DNA from: Flavobacteriaceae bacterium
Lineage (GTDB): Bacteria; Bacteroidota; Bacteroidia; Flavobacteriales; Flavobacteriaceae
Direction: 5' to 3'
Length of the DNA stretch: 64,000 nucleotides
Assembly: GCA_024644745.1 (NCBI GenBank)
Contig: JAHEHF010000006.1
Span: forward strand, 1 to 64,000
Positions 45,774 to 54,794 of this stretch are shown here, piece after piece; the first letter of the stretch is position 1; the number at the start of each line of letters is the position of its first letter. The position numbers and the translations under genes were made by a program. The notes below the pieces were generated by a model. It did not search any database and had not been told where the DNA came from. It saw nothing but the letters and a program-made list of their open reading frames with translations.

Positions 45774-45815
45774 GCTCAACAATGTATGGGACTGAAGACC
45801 CATGCATTGTTGAGC
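45774..45815. repeat. 42-bp near-perfect palindrome without a T-run
   Basis: Arms of 17 nt (45774-45790 and 45799-45815) enclose an 8-nt loop ACTGAAGA. Only one position differs from perfect complementarity, and it is a G-U wobble in a plus-strand RNA but a C-A mismatch in a minus-strand RNA. It lies 11 nt beyond the stop of the outer-membrane protein gene at 45827, with no T-run on either side. Confidence 0.85.
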
Positions 45816-45826
45816 GATAGAAAGTT

Positions 45827-46900
45827 CTACAAATCGAACCTGATCCCCAGGGAGATATTATGTTGCTTAGGGTTCGGTTCATTGAAAATCCTGTTTAAAT
45901 CATATTTCACGTATAAGGAAATATCATCAGCCCCAATATAGCTGCTCAGACCGTAAATCAGGTTACTTGTGTTGTAGCTCTGGGTAATTTTATCTTTCTC
46001 CTTGGATCCATTTACAGAATATTTTAATTTTTGACGTGTTCGCATGTTGAAACCGAAATATCCCCCAATGCCATATTTGAATTTTTTCCTTGTTGAGTAC
46101 CTGAAATAACTCCCTTTATCAATTTTTTTGGAGGGCCCGAACTCAAAATGAACCGGCAGGACCAGGTTGTCCATTCTGAGTTTTGATTTGGTCAGGTTTC
46201 CCTCGAATTCCTCGAGGTAGGTTAAATCTCCGTCTTGAACGAAATACATATTGTCGGTAGGGTTCAGGCCATTGAACTGGAAAGCAAACCCGTATCTGAA
46301 ACGAACCGCATTTGAATGCTTGAGCAACCTGGTGGACCAGGTCCATCCCATTTCAAAAAACTTACTTTTCCCCATTTTATAAGGAGAATTGTTCATCGAT
46401 TCGCCTTCAATAATGGCATTGTTAAAACCAAATGCGACCAATAAATTTGAATGTGTCCTTTTGTCGTATTTTTTTTGCTGGCCATAATAAATATCTACGA
46501 GAGGATCCTCTTCATCAAAAACCTTAATTTCAATCCGGGAGATTTCCTTGTCCGGTTTGTCAATGGTATCACGGCTGTCTACAACAAGACCTTCTCGCTC
46601 AGACAAGGCGTGGGTATTCTCCAAAATGGCGATTTTATTCTCAATGTTCAGCGCGTGTTTTTCCGCAGCGGCCTCCTTTAACCTTTTGGCCTCTTCAGAG
46701 GTGATCTCACCATTGTTGAATCGTTCATTTATGGCGACAACTTCTTTTTTGAGGGCTTCTTTTTCCTCATTAACAGCCTGTTCTTTCTGTTGTTCTAAAT
46801 TTTCCTTATGCTGACTTGTCGCAGGAGTTTCCTGTCCTGAAACCTGGAGGCTCAAAAAAATCTGGCTCAATAGAAGTATGGTGAATAGTATTTTTTTCAT
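45827..46900 (-). CDS. PorT-like outer-membrane beta-barrel protein with coiled-coil N-region
   Basis: 357 residues. The signal peptide (1-22) is followed by a Glu/Lys-rich predicted coiled coil (about 28-105: KENLEQQKEQAVNEEKEALKK and onward) that would project into the periplasm. A beta-barrel-type region runs from about 145 to the end, closing with ISLGIRFDL, whose terminal Leu is typical of outer-membrane insertion signals. The function is unknown. It follows the anti-sigma-like gene by 18 nt and so is part of the sigma-factor operon, which suggests an envelope-sensing or regulated-target role. Confidence 0.75.
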   Translation of the reverse strand: MKKILFTILLLSQIFLSLQVSGQETPATSQHKENLEQQKEQAVNEEKEALKKEVVAINERFNNGEITSEEAKRLKEAAAEKHALNIENKIAILENTHALSEREGLVVDSRDTIDKPDKEISRIEIKVFDEEDPLVDIYYGQQKKYDKRTHSNLLVAFGFNNAIIEGESMNNSPYKMGKSKFFEMGWTWSTRLLKHSNAVRFRYGFAFQFNGLNPTDNMYFVQDGDLTYLEEFEGNLTKSKLRMDNLVLPVHFEFGPSKKIDKGSYFRYSTRKKFKYGIGGYFGFNMRTRQKLKYSVNGSKEKDKITQSYNTSNLIYGLSSYIGADDISLYVKYDLNRIFNEPNPKQHNISLGIRFDL

Positions 46901-46918
46901 GAGATGCTTTTTCGGGGA

Positions 46919-47629
46919 TTAATTATTTTGATAGGTTACTGCTTCTTTCGGGTGTTTGACTGTGTTTATTATTTTCTCAAACAATTTTTGCTTCAGCGCC
47001 TTGTCCAAATCGTCTTCAATTTCATTTAAAAGAGCATTTGCGCTGACTGCTTTTCTGGCTTCCGGACTCTCTGTATTTAACTTAATTTTGGACCGCTGCA
47101 ACAACTGGTTTATTTCATCTTCAATGGCTTGCTCATCAGAAAAATCTTGTTCCAAGACAGATATTGTTCCTTCGGAAACATTCTCTTCAAGCTTAACAGC
47201 CATCATTGTTTCGGGTATGTTCAAATCAGGTTCAGGGGTATTGTACACAATTCTTTCCTGCTGAATTATTTCCTTTTCTGGCTGAATTGCTTCATTCTTT
47301 TTGGCCGTTTCCTTTGGTGCAGAAATTTTTGGGGAAGCGGCGACTTCCGTTTTTGTAGCATCATCAGTTTGAGGAAGGCTTTTTGAATTCTCATTAAATG
47401 AGGGAGCAGCAAGCTCCGGTATATTTTTGTTTACCTCTCCGGGTTGAAAAAAATAGATTCCCACAGAGATCAAAACCAAAATAACGGCTGCATATTTCAA
47501 TAATGGCCAATAGTTCTGACGTTTTTTATTTTCAAATTGGCTTAACTTCTTTTCCAACTTTTCCCATGAATCCTGGGAAGGTTCAAGGGTTCTGTTCTGG
47601 AGCGCTTTTCTGTATTTAACTTCTTTCAT
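46919..47629 (-). CDS. Probable anti-sigma factor (single-pass membrane protein)
   Basis: 236 residues. A short cytoplasmic N-terminus (about 1-40, including DSWEKLEKKLSQFENKKRQ) precedes one membrane helix (about 41-63: YWPLLKYAAVILVLISVGIYFF) and a periplasmic, acidic, low-complexity region. The topology and position fit an anti-sigma factor that holds the adjacent ECF sigma factor at the membrane. No zinc-binding anti-sigma motif is visible, so the call rests on topology and context. Its 5' end overlaps the sigma factor gene by 14 nt. Confidence 0.65.
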   Translation of the reverse strand: MKEVKYRKALQNRTLEPSQDSWEKLEKKLSQFENKKRQNYWPLLKYAAVILVLISVGIYFFQPGEVNKNIPELAAPSFNENSKSLPQTDDATKTEVAASPKISAPKETAKKNEAIQPEKEIIQQERIVYNTPEPDLNIPETMMAVKLEENVSEGTISVLEQDFSDEQAIEDEINQLLQRSKIKLNTESPEARKAVSANALLNEIEDDLDKALKQKLFEKIINTVKHPKEAVTYQNN

Positions 47630-48179
47630 AATACTTTTTTTGATTTAAGGAGATCATTTCCTTTAGAGCTTTCCGCGCTCTGAACAACTGTGTTTTGGAT
47701 GTTCCTGCGCTTATGTTCAGCATATCAGCTATTTCATGGTGCTTGTAACCTTCAATGACATACATATTGAAAATAATCCTGCACCCTTCTGGCAGTTCTT
47801 TGATATGGTTATGAAGTTCCTCAACTGCAATAGTCAGTTCAACTTCATTTTCAACCAGAGGTTCATAATTTTCAATTTTATCGGTGAAGAGGTATTTATT
47901 TTTGGTACGCAAATAGGAAATACACTCGAATACCATTATTTTTCTGATCCATCCTTCAAAACTTCCTTTGTTCGAAAACTGGTTTAATTTTGTAAACACT
48001 TTCAAAAAGCCATTCAGCATGACTTCCTCCGATTGTTGAATGTCTTTGATATAATACGCGCACAGATTCAACATTTTAGGCGCAAATTTTTCATACAACT
48101 TTTTTTGAGCCTTTCTGTTGTTTTGAAGCGACTGCTTGATTAATTCTGTATTTTGATTGATTTGAATGACTTTCAACAT
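47616..48179 (-). CDS. ECF-type RNA polymerase sigma factor
   Basis: 187 residues. The region 2 signature lies in about residues 20-95 (LYEKFAPKMLNLCAYYIKD, SFEGWIRKIMVFECISYLR). The region 4 helix-turn-helix is near 130-180 (LPEGCRIIFNMYVIEGYKHHEIADMLNI, SKTQLFRARKAL). It directs RNA polymerase to a small regulon and is probably controlled by the anti-sigma-like protein encoded by the overlapping next gene. It is first of the sigma / anti-sigma / outer-membrane protein run. No TAnnTTTG element was seen upstream, consistent with possible autoregulation from a different promoter type. Confidence 0.92.
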   Translation of the reverse strand: MLKVIQINQNTELIKQSLQNNRKAQKKLYEKFAPKMLNLCAYYIKDIQQSEEVMLNGFLKVFTKLNQFSNKGSFEGWIRKIMVFECISYLRTKNKYLFTDKIENYEPLVENEVELTIAVEELHNHIKELPEGCRIIFNMYVIEGYKHHEIADMLNISAGTSKTQLFRARKALKEMISLNQKKYYERS

Positions 48180-48271
48180 GCTTTAAAAGGCCTTATATCT
48201 ATAAAGACGCAAAAAGGATCAATAGGGTTGACAAGGCCGGTGATTTTTTAAAGGAAAACAATTTAGGGCAT

Positions 48272-48307
48272 AAAAAAACATGAAACAAATTGGAGGTTTC
48301 ATGTTTT
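48272..48307 (-). terminator. Intrinsic terminator after metG
   Basis: Minus strand: AACATGAAAC and GTTTCATGTT form a 10-bp stem (extendable by A-T pairs) around a 9-nt loop, followed by a run of seven T. It begins 20 nt after the metG stop. Confidence 0.85.
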
Positions 48308-48327
48308 GATATAAGTTCATCGCAAGG

Positions 48328-50385
48328 CTAACTCACTTTCTCACCATTTTCAACTGTATCTTTATCGGGTTCTATAAAGCTGAGTTTGCCATCAGGGGTG
48401 TCACTCATCAGAATCATTCCCTGACTTTCAACACCTCTTAATTTTCTCGGAGCAAGGTTGACAAGAACCGTAACTTTCTGTCCAATAATGTCTTTGGCTT
48501 CGAAACTTTCGGCTATTCCGCTGACAATGGTTCTCACATCAATTCCCACGTCTACTTTTAGCTTTAGTAACTTTTTCGTTTTTGGGATCTTTTCGGCCTC
48601 AAGAATGGTACCGACCCTGATATCGAGTTTACTGAAATCATCAAATTCAATGGTCTGCTTCTGAGGTTCCAGCGGCTGTTTCTCAACCTGTTTCTTGGAG
48701 GCCTCTAGTTTGTCAATCTGAACCTGGATTTCCTTGTCCTCAATTTTCGCAAAAAGTAATTCAGGCTTGTTGATTTTATGCCCTGCTTTGAGCAAGGTTC
48801 TACCGTCAGTAACAGTTTCCCAGGTCAAAGTATCTGAATCTTTCAAGTCAAGCATACCCTTGAGCCTTTTGCTTGTGAAAGGTAAAAACGGTTCACATAA
48901 AACAGAGAGCCCGGCAGCGATCTGAAGGGCAATATTCATAATGGTCTCTACCCGTTTCGGGTTCGTTTTGATCTGTTTCCACGGTTCTTCGTCCGCAAGG
49001 TACTTGTTGCCAAGTCGCGCCAGGTTGATCAATTCCGAAAGGGCCTCTCTGAACCTGAAGCGCTCTATGGATTTTGAAATGATATCCGGGAAAGCCGCCA
49101 GCTGCTCAAGTGTTTGTTCATCCACAGCGGTGAGGTCTTTAGCCTCGGGAACCTGCCCGTCATAATATTTATTGGTCAGTACAATGACCCGGTTGATGAA
49201 ATTCCCGAAAATGGCCACCAGCTCATTGTTGTTTCTGGCCTGAAAATCTTTCCAGGTAAAATCATTATCCTTTGTTTCAGGTGCATTGGCTGTTAACACA
49301 TATCTTAAGACATCCTGTTTGTCAGGAAAGTCAATCAGGTATTCATGAAGCCAGACTGCCCAGTTCTTTGAAGTAGAGATCTTGTTGCCCTCTAAATTCA
49401 AAAATTCATTGGCAGGAACATTTTCCGGAAGGATATAACTGCCCTGTGCCTTTAGCATGGCCGGAAAAATAATACAGTGAAAAACAATATTGTCTTTTCC
49501 TATAAAATGAATCAAACTGGTCTCTTTGTCCTTCCAGTAGGGCTCCCAGTCTTTCCCAACCCGTTCTGCCCACTCTTTGGTGGAAGAAATATATCCGATA
49601 GGAGCATCAAACCAGACATAAAGTACTTTGCCTTCACCTCCCTCGACCGGTACCGGGATACCCCAGTCCAGATCACGCGTTACGGCTCTTGGTTTTAAAC
49701 CGTCATCGATCCAGGATTTAACCTGTCCGAGCACATTGGCTTTCCAATCGTTCTTGTGCCCTTTTAAGATCCAGTCATTCAGCCAGCTTTCGTATTGGTC
49801 GAGCGGAAGATACCAGTGCTTGGTTTCCTTCAGGGATGGCACGTTGCCTGTGATTACCGATCTGGGATTGATCAGGTCCTGTGCATTGTGACTCGTTCCG
49901 CAATTTTCGCATTGATCTCCATAGCTCTCTTCATTACCGCATTTTGGACAAGTTCCAACCACAAAACGGTCAGCTAAAAACTGATTTGCCTCCTCGTCAT
50001 AAAGCTGTGCAGCTGTTTCCTCAATAAATTTTCCATGATCATACAGGTCCTTAAAAAAAGCGGAAGCCGTTTCATGATGAACGCGGGCAGAGGTTCTTGA
50101 GTAATTATCAAAACTAATACCGAAGGCAGCAAAGGATGATTTAATGATCTCGTGATATTTGTCAACAACAGCCTGAGGTGAAACACCCTCGGCTTTTGCT
50201 TTTAAAGTTATGGGAACTCCGTGCTCATCAGAACCACATACAAAAGCCACATCCTTGTTGTTCAAACGTAGGTATCTGGCATAAATATCTGCAGGAACAT
50301 ATACCCCTGCCAAATGTCCTATATGAACCGGGCCGTTAGTATAGGGCAATGCTGCAGTTATGGTATATCTTTTTGGATTTTGCAT
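48328..50385 (-). CDS. metG: Methionyl-tRNA synthetase with C-terminal tRNA-binding domain
   Basis: 685 residues. The class I HIGH motif is at 21-24. A zinc knuckle has C147/C150/C160/C163 (CPKCG, CENCG). The second class I motif reads KISTS (around residue 340, [10 protein letters not shown]) in place of the common KMSKS. An EMAP-II/Trbp111-like tRNA-binding domain occupies about 575-685 ([28 protein letters not shown]). It charges elongator and initiator tRNA-Met. It is monocistronic, with a -7 element 17 nt upstream and a strong terminator. Confidence 0.96.
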   Translation of the reverse strand: MQNPKRYTITAALPYTNGPVHIGHLAGVYVPADIYARYLRLNNKDVAFVCGSDEHGVPITLKAKAEGVSPQAVVDKYHEIIKSSFAAFGISFDNYSRTSARVHHETASAFFKDLYDHGKFIEETAAQLYDEEANQFLADRFVVGTCPKCGNEESYGDQCENCGTSHNAQDLINPRSVITGNVPSLKETKHWYLPLDQYESWLNDWILKGHKNDWKANVLGQVKSWIDDGLKPRAVTRDLDWGIPVPVEGGEGKVLYVWFDAPIGYISSTKEWAERVGKDWEPYWKDKETSLIHFIGKDNIVFHCIIFPAMLKAQGSYILPENVPANEFLNLEGNKISTSKNWAVWLHEYLIDFPDKQDVLRYVLTANAPETKDNDFTWKDFQARNNNELVAIFGNFINRVIVLTNKYYDGQVPEAKDLTAVDEQTLEQLAAFPDIISKSIERFRFREALSELINLARLGNKYLADEEPWKQIKTNPKRVETIMNIALQIAAGLSVLCEPFLPFTSKRLKGMLDLKDSDTLTWETVTDGRTLLKAGHKINKPELLFAKIEDKEIQVQIDKLEASKKQVEKQPLEPQKQTIEFDDFSKLDIRVGTILEAEKIPKTKKLLKLKVDVGIDVRTIVSGIAESFEAKDIIGQKVTVLVNLAPRKLRGVESQGMILMSDTPDGKLSFIEPDKDTVENGEKVS

Positions 50386-50402
50386 GAGAAAAATTTAAGC
50401 CA

Positions 50403-50410
50403 CAAAAGTA
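50403..50410 (-). promoter_or_regulatory. -7 element of metG
   Basis: Minus strand TACTTTTG, matching TAnnTTTG, 17 nt before the ATG. Confidence 0.5.
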
Positions 50411-50479
50411 AGAAAAAGAGCAAACATGTCCTTTTTTATTTTCATAATTCCCGGTAGCTTCTGATACTTCTGATCACAT

Positions 50480-50511
50480 TTGTGAAAATCGGATTTTATA
50501 TTCTATTTTTA
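50480..50511 (+). promoter_or_regulatory. Promoter of the LD-carboxypeptidase gene
   Basis: TTG (50480-50482), a 21-nt spacer, then TATTTTTA (50504-50511), one base off the TAnnTTTG consensus; 15 nt before the ATG. Confidence 0.5.
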
Positions 50512-50526
50512 TGAAAAATTTTAAAG

Positions 50527-51540
50527 ATGGATATGACACTTAAAGGCTGCTTTTTGGCAGCGCTTACAACGCTTTTTATCATTCTTGGCGTGCAAGGCCA
50601 AAATGACCAGGAAATGACCATTACCCGAGACCTTGCAAAACCTCCTTACCTTAAAAAGGGGGATACCATCATTATTTTATCTCCTGCGGGAAAGCTCAAA
50701 GACAGGACTGCAGTTGATCCGGGGATTGAACTGGCCAATCACTGGGGGCTGGTGGTTTTTTTTGGGAACCATCTGTTGTCTCAGGACCATTCCTTTGCAG
50801 GAACAGACCAGGAAAGACTTGAGGACCTGCAGAAGGCCCTTGACGATCCGAGTATAAAAGCCATATGGGCGGCTCGCGGGGGCTACGGCACCATCAGGCT
50901 CGTAGATGATCTTGATTTTTCAGGATTTACGGAGCATCCCAAATGGATCATTGGTTATTCTGACATTACCGCTCTTCATAACAAGATCCATAACCTGGGA
51001 TACCAGTCTGTTCACGGACAAATGCCGCTCACCCTGAATTTGGAGGAACCGATTCAAAAGGAATCGATACAAACCCTTTACAGGACTTTGTTTGGCAAGA
51101 AGTTGCAATATAAAATTGAATCCTCAGAACACAACCGAACGGGAGAGAGCACGGGTCAGCTGGTTGGGGGCAATCTTTCACTTGTTTACAGCATGCTTGG
51201 TTCTGACACTAATTTGAGTATGGGTGGAAAGATCCTTTTTATCGAAGATGTTGGAGAGGCCCTTTATCATATTGACCGGATGATGATCAGCCTCAAAAGG
51301 GCAGGGTTCTTTGAGCAATGTCAAGGTGTGATCGTGGGCGATTTTAAACTTAAGAAGAATGAGGGAAATGCTTTTGGCAAGACCCTCGAGGATATTGTAT
51401 TGGAGGCCGTCGAAGGGACTGACTTCCCTGTTGTTTTTGATTTTCCGGCAGGTCATTTAGAAGATAACAGGGCATTGTTACTTGGCTCGTATGTAGATAT
51501 GAGTGTGTCAAAGAAAAGGACCAGCATAAGATTCAGATAG
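50527..51540 (+). CDS. ldcA: S66-family LD-carboxypeptidase
   Basis: 337 residues with a signal peptide (about 1-24), so periplasmic. The Ser-Glu-His triad is S145 (IIGYSDITALH), E240 (LFIEDVGE) and H310 (PAGHLEDN), with ARGGYG at 116-121. It removes the terminal D-Ala from tetrapeptides during peptidoglycan turnover; many homologues are cytoplasmic, so an exported form acts directly on the wall or on released muropeptides. It lies 3 nt before yraN. Confidence 0.9.
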   Translation: MDMTLKGCFLAALTTLFIILGVQGQNDQEMTITRDLAKPPYLKKGDTIIILSPAGKLKDRTAVDPGIELANHWGLVVFFGNHLLSQDHSFAGTDQERLEDLQKALDDPSIKAIWAARGGYGTIRLVDDLDFSGFTEHPKWIIGYSDITALHNKIHNLGYQSVHGQMPLTLNLEEPIQKESIQTLYRTLFGKKLQYKIESSEHNRTGESTGQLVGGNLSLVYSMLGSDTNLSMGGKILFIEDVGEALYHIDRMMISLKRAGFFEQCQGVIVGDFKLKKNEGNAFGKTLEDIVLEAVEGTDFPVVFDFPAGHLEDNRALLLGSYVDMSVSKKRTSIRFR

Positions 51541-51543
51541 GAT

Positions 51544-51903
51544 ATGGCTGCTCATAATGAACTTGGTAAGGCAGGAGAGCAGCTCGCTTTTGATTATTTG
51601 ATCGGCAAGGGTTACCGGATCAAGGAAAGAAACTGGAGGTGTCAAAAGGCCGAAGTGGATATCATTGCTCAAAAAGGAACCGTTCTGGCCATAGTGGAAG
51701 TGAAGACCAGGTCAACGCGTTTTTTCGGTGACCCTCAGGATTTCATAAACAGCAAAAAGATAAAATTACTGACCTCAGCAGTAGATTCCTATGTCAACAA
51801 CCTGGATTTAGATGTAGAGGTCAGGTTTGACGTCATCGGGATCATCTCAAAAGGTACTTCAAATGAAATTGTACATTTTGAAGACGCTTTTTATCATTTT
51901 TAA
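51544..51903 (+). CDS. yraN: YraN/UPF0102 nuclease-like protein
   Basis: 119 residues. The restriction-endonuclease-like fold core is visible: LGKAGEQLAFDYLIGKGYRI, EVDIIAQKG, and AIVEVKTRS, giving the E-x-D...E-x-K metal-binding pattern. The family is conserved in bacteria, but its function is unsettled. It starts 3 nt after the LD-carboxypeptidase stop and is probably cotranscribed with it. Confidence 0.9.
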   Translation: MAAHNELGKAGEQLAFDYLIGKGYRIKERNWRCQKAEVDIIAQKGTVLAIVEVKTRSTRFFGDPQDFINSKKIKLLTSAVDSYVNNLDLDVEVRFDVIGIISKGTSNEIVHFEDAFYHF

Positions 51904-51957
51904 AACCGTGCAGAGTCTTGTTCAAAACAGGTTTTGCTGACACAAATAATTTAAATG

Positions 51958-53310
51958 TTACCTGGTTTCAAACATGGATTTCAATTCTTTGAAATCTGTT
52001 GGTTTTGCGAGTATTGTTTTATCAGCATCAAGAACAAAATAAGAGGGAATTGCATTTACACCATAGCTTTTTACTTTGTCACTTGACCATTTGTCGAGAT
52101 CCAGAATATTCATAAATTCTTTGTAGCCCTGGGTCATGGTTTCCCAGCTTTCTTTTGAAGTCTCAAGACCTACCGCAACAACTTTGATGTTCTCTATGCC
52201 CTTGATAAAAGAGTAAAACTCAGGAATTTCAATCTGGCAGTGCGGGCAATTGGAACTAAAGAACAAGACAATATAGTAATCTGTTCCTTGGATTCCGTAT
52301 AAGTGTTTCTTTACACCATCCTGATCCCATTCAAAATCCGGGGCCTTGGTGCCAACAGCTGTTTTTAGGCTTGCGGAGACCCTTTGCATCAATTCTTCAT
52401 CCTGGAGTTCCGCGGGCAGGGAACGATAATGATGGTCCATGACAAAGTTGAGCATCGCCGCATTTTCTTCTATTAAATAGGTTTCTATCAGTCCCGTTTC
52501 AAATGCTGTTAAAATGTCAAGTTCCTCACCGATCCAATCAACGGCATTATCAATTGATTCGCGGTGCATTTCATTCATGGTTTCCATATTATCGGCCTGA
52601 TTGAGGTAAAAGACATAGTCATTTAAACGGTTGTTTATAAAGGCAGAGTGAACCAAAACCGTATCATGGAGATCGATCGCGTCAAAAAAGTGCTTTTTTA
52701 TGCCTTCAATATAATCTGCAGTATTTTTATAGGGCACCTCAGGGTTGAATTGTTTGCTTGCCCTGATAAAATGATTTGCCAATTTTCCCTGTGATTTGTC
52801 CTCATAAGTTGATTGCAAGGCATCAAGTTCATACAAATATTCCTGATAACTTTTCAGCATCTCTTGCTCCTGAGTGCTGGAGACGGGATCAAAGAAAAGC
52901 GCCTGCAGAGAATCAAGTGATCCCTGGGTACTGCGAATCTGATCATAATATTCATGTGTGAGGTTATTTTCCTCAGACTGAGAAAAGCGAATAGACTCTT
53001 CCGGATCATTCGGGTCAAATGAAAAAACGATCTCTTCCCTGTTGTAAATGAATTCAACATAGAGGTTGTTCTCGATCTGATAATAGGCTCTGAATATGCC
53101 TGAAGGCTCTTTTTCGGGAATATTGAACTCAAAGGCACCTTCAACCACGTCTGCATTGTCCATATAGGTCTGAGTCCCGTTTTCAAGTTTATAAAGTAAT
53201 ATCCAGGTAAAATCCTGATCAGAATCAAAGGACCCTTTTATTGAATATTGAGCGTATGAGGTATAGGTGAATAAAAAGAGGATCAGTATTAGGATTCTGG
53301 CCATTTCCAT
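51958..53310 (-). CDS. TlpA-like thiol-disulfide protein
   Basis: 450 residues from the ATG at 53310 (a second ATG is at 53304); the frame extends to 53370, but the -7 element at 53322-53329 and the signal peptide (MARILILILFLFTYTSYAQ) favour the internal start. A DUF4369-like beta domain at about 20-130 is followed by a helical middle and a thioredoxin fold with C355-P-H-C358 (SSNCPHC) and the cis-proline loop AIPSYF. It is a likely periplasmic oxidoreductase or reductant of c-type cytochromes or envelope thiols. It is divergent from the SDR gene. Confidence 0.87.
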   Translation of the reverse strand: MEMARILILILFLFTYTSYAQYSIKGSFDSDQDFTWILLYKLENGTQTYMDNADVVEGAFEFNIPEKEPSGIFRAYYQIENNLYVEFIYNREEIVFSFDPNDPEESIRFSQSEENNLTHEYYDQIRSTQGSLDSLQALFFDPVSSTQEQEMLKSYQEYLYELDALQSTYEDKSQGKLANHFIRASKQFNPEVPYKNTADYIEGIKKHFFDAIDLHDTVLVHSAFINNRLNDYVFYLNQADNMETMNEMHRESIDNAVDWIGEELDILTAFETGLIETYLIEENAAMLNFVMDHHYRSLPAELQDEELMQRVSASLKTAVGTKAPDFEWDQDGVKKHLYGIQGTDYYIVLFFSSNCPHCQIEIPEFYSFIKGIENIKVVAVGLETSKESWETMTQGYKEFMNILDLDKWSSDKVKSYGVNAIPSYFVLDADKTILAKPTDFKELKSMFETR

Positions 53311-53321
53311 TTTGTTTTTTT

Positions 53322-53329
53322 CAAAGGTA
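53322..53329 (-). promoter_or_regulatory. -7 element of the TlpA-like gene
   Basis: Minus strand TACCTTTG, 11 nt before the ATG at 53310. It is divergent from the SDR promoter. Confidence 0.5.
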
Positions 53330-53395
53330 CAATTTATCCTAGGATCTTGAAGAAATTGCTTTCTTGGCATGGTTCAGGTTTAATGAGTGAATCCT

Positions 53396-53403
53396 TATAT
53401 TTG
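53396..53403 (+). promoter_or_regulatory. -7 element of the SDR gene
   Basis: TATATTTG, 15 nt before the ATG at 53419; no TTG at the ideal distance. Confidence 0.5.
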
Positions 53404-53418
53404 ATGTAAAATAGTAAA

Positions 53419-54213
53419 ATGAATTTTGAAAACAAGGTCATTTGGATCACGGGAGCCTCTTCGGGTATCGGGAAGGCCCTGGCAATTGAATTCTCCGGAT
53501 TCAAGGTCAGGCTCATTCTTTCTTCCAGGAACAAGAAGGAACTTTTGTCTGTTAGGTCGCGTTGTAAAAACCCTGAAAACGTCAAAGTACTGGCATTTGA
53601 TCTTATTGATACAGACAGATCAGAAGCCATTGTTTCGGATGCAATTGCGCTTTTTAACGGAATAGACATTCTTGTCAATAATGCGGGAATCAGCCAAAGA
53701 TCTTTAGCTGCAACTACCAGAATTGAGGTGGACCGGATGCTTTTTAATATCAATTATTTTGGAACATTGGCGCTGACCAAAGCCTTGTTGCCTCATTTAA
53801 AAAGCAAACAGGAAGGACAATTGGTCGTGATCAGCAGCGTGGTAGGAAAAATTGGGACGCCCCTCAGGTCTTCCTATGCTGCTTCCAAGCATGCTTTGCA
53901 TGGTTTTTTTGATAGCTTAAGGGCCGAATTATATGAAGACAATATCAGTGTGACCATCATATGTCCGGGTTATGTGAACACCAATGTTTCGATCAATGCT
54001 TTAACCGCTGACGGATCCCGGCAAGGCACTTTAGACGAAGCGACGGCCAAGGGGCTCAGTCCGGAAAAATTTGCCAAGAAGGCTGTAAAAGCTATTGGCA
54101 GAGGCCGGCAGGAAGTGGTGATCAGCGGGTATCAGGAGAAACTGGCCGTTTATGTAAAGCGGCTTTTTCCCTTAGTGCTGTCAGCAGTGATCAGAAAAGT
54201 TAAAGTAACCTGA
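53419..54213 (+). CDS. Short-chain dehydrogenase/reductase
   Basis: 264 residues, classical SDR. Cofactor motif TGASSGIG (11-18), NNAG (87-90), and catalytic S140, Y153 and K157 (SSYAASKHA). The C-terminal region with a hydrophobic, basic tail (KLAVYVKRLFPLVLSAVIRKVKV) resembles DHRS7-like membrane-associated members. The substrate is unknown. It is monocistronic, convergent with the DUF4252 lipoprotein gene. Confidence 0.92.
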   Translation: MNFENKVIWITGASSGIGKALAIEFSGFKVRLILSSRNKKELLSVRSRCKNPENVKVLAFDLIDTDRSEAIVSDAIALFNGIDILVNNAGISQRSLAATTRIEVDRMLFNINYFGTLALTKALLPHLKSKQEGQLVVISSVVGKIGTPLRSSYAASKHALHGFFDSLRAELYEDNISVTIICPGYVNTNVSINALTADGSRQGTLDEATAKGLSPEKFAKKAVKAIGRGRQEVVISGYQEKLAVYVKRLFPLVLSAVIRKVKVT

Positions 54214-54238
54214 ATGATCATTTACCTGTATCAAGGGT

Positions 54239-54682
54239 TTAGTTGACCAAATCTTCAAGATCTGTCTGGCTCAAATTGGTTTTTAAGCCCAAAAGAACCA
54301 ATTCATCCCCCGAACTGATCTCTAAAGCAATTTCCCTGATGCGGTCCTCTTTTTCAAGGGTAAAGAATGCCAATTGGTCGTCATCATCTTTGATTTTCAC
54401 CATTTTTTCAAATTTTGACCTATTGATGAATTTTTGAAATGCGACCGTTTTATCTTCAGCTTGTTCTGTAAAAACCAGGATGCGCACGTGTTTTGCTTTT
54501 TTCAGCAAGGGTTTGATGTCTTCGGCGTCTTCATCAGAAAGAAAACTTGCTACCAGAGAGCTGCTCAGCCCGAAAGAAAAGTCTGAATCTTCCTGGTGGT
54601 CCTTGTAAAAAGTGTTGAAAGAGGTATGTGATGCACATGATGATGCGAATACTACAATCAGGAGTAAAATTAATTTTTTCAT
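54239..54682 (-). CDS. DUF4252 lipoprotein
   Basis: 147 residues with a lipobox and lipidated C16 (LIVVFASSC). The mature part (FLSDEDAEDIKPLLKKAKHVRILVF and FFTLEKEDRIREIALEI) fits DUF4252, a Bacteroidota envelope family of unknown function that is often encoded next to an ECF sigma factor. Here the neighbours are an SDR gene and phoH, so that context is missing. Confidence 0.82.
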   Translation of the reverse strand: MKKLILLLIVVFASSCASHTSFNTFYKDHQEDSDFSFGLSSSLVASFLSDEDAEDIKPLLKKAKHVRILVFTEQAEDKTVAFQKFINRSKFEKMVKIKDDDDQLAFFTLEKEDRIREIALEISSGDELVLLGLKTNLSQTDLEDLVN

Positions 54683-54743
54683 GGATAGGATTTATCCTAA
54701 GACGAATCAAGAACGAATTTGTAACAAAGTATTCGGGAAAAAT

Positions 54744-54780
54744 AAAAAAAACCCAGGGATTCACTATAAGCGAAGCCCTG
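54744..54780 (-). terminator. Intrinsic terminator after phoH
   Basis: Minus strand: CAGGG...CCCTG outer stem with an inner TTCGCT/AGTGAA pairing, followed by GG and eight T. It begins 14 nt after the phoH stop. Confidence 0.75.
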
Positions 54781-54794
54781 AGTCAGGAAAATTG

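Noticed and set aside
45774-45815. Intrinsic terminator
   Set aside because: No T-run follows on either strand, and pairing is imperfect in the RNA of the upstream gene.
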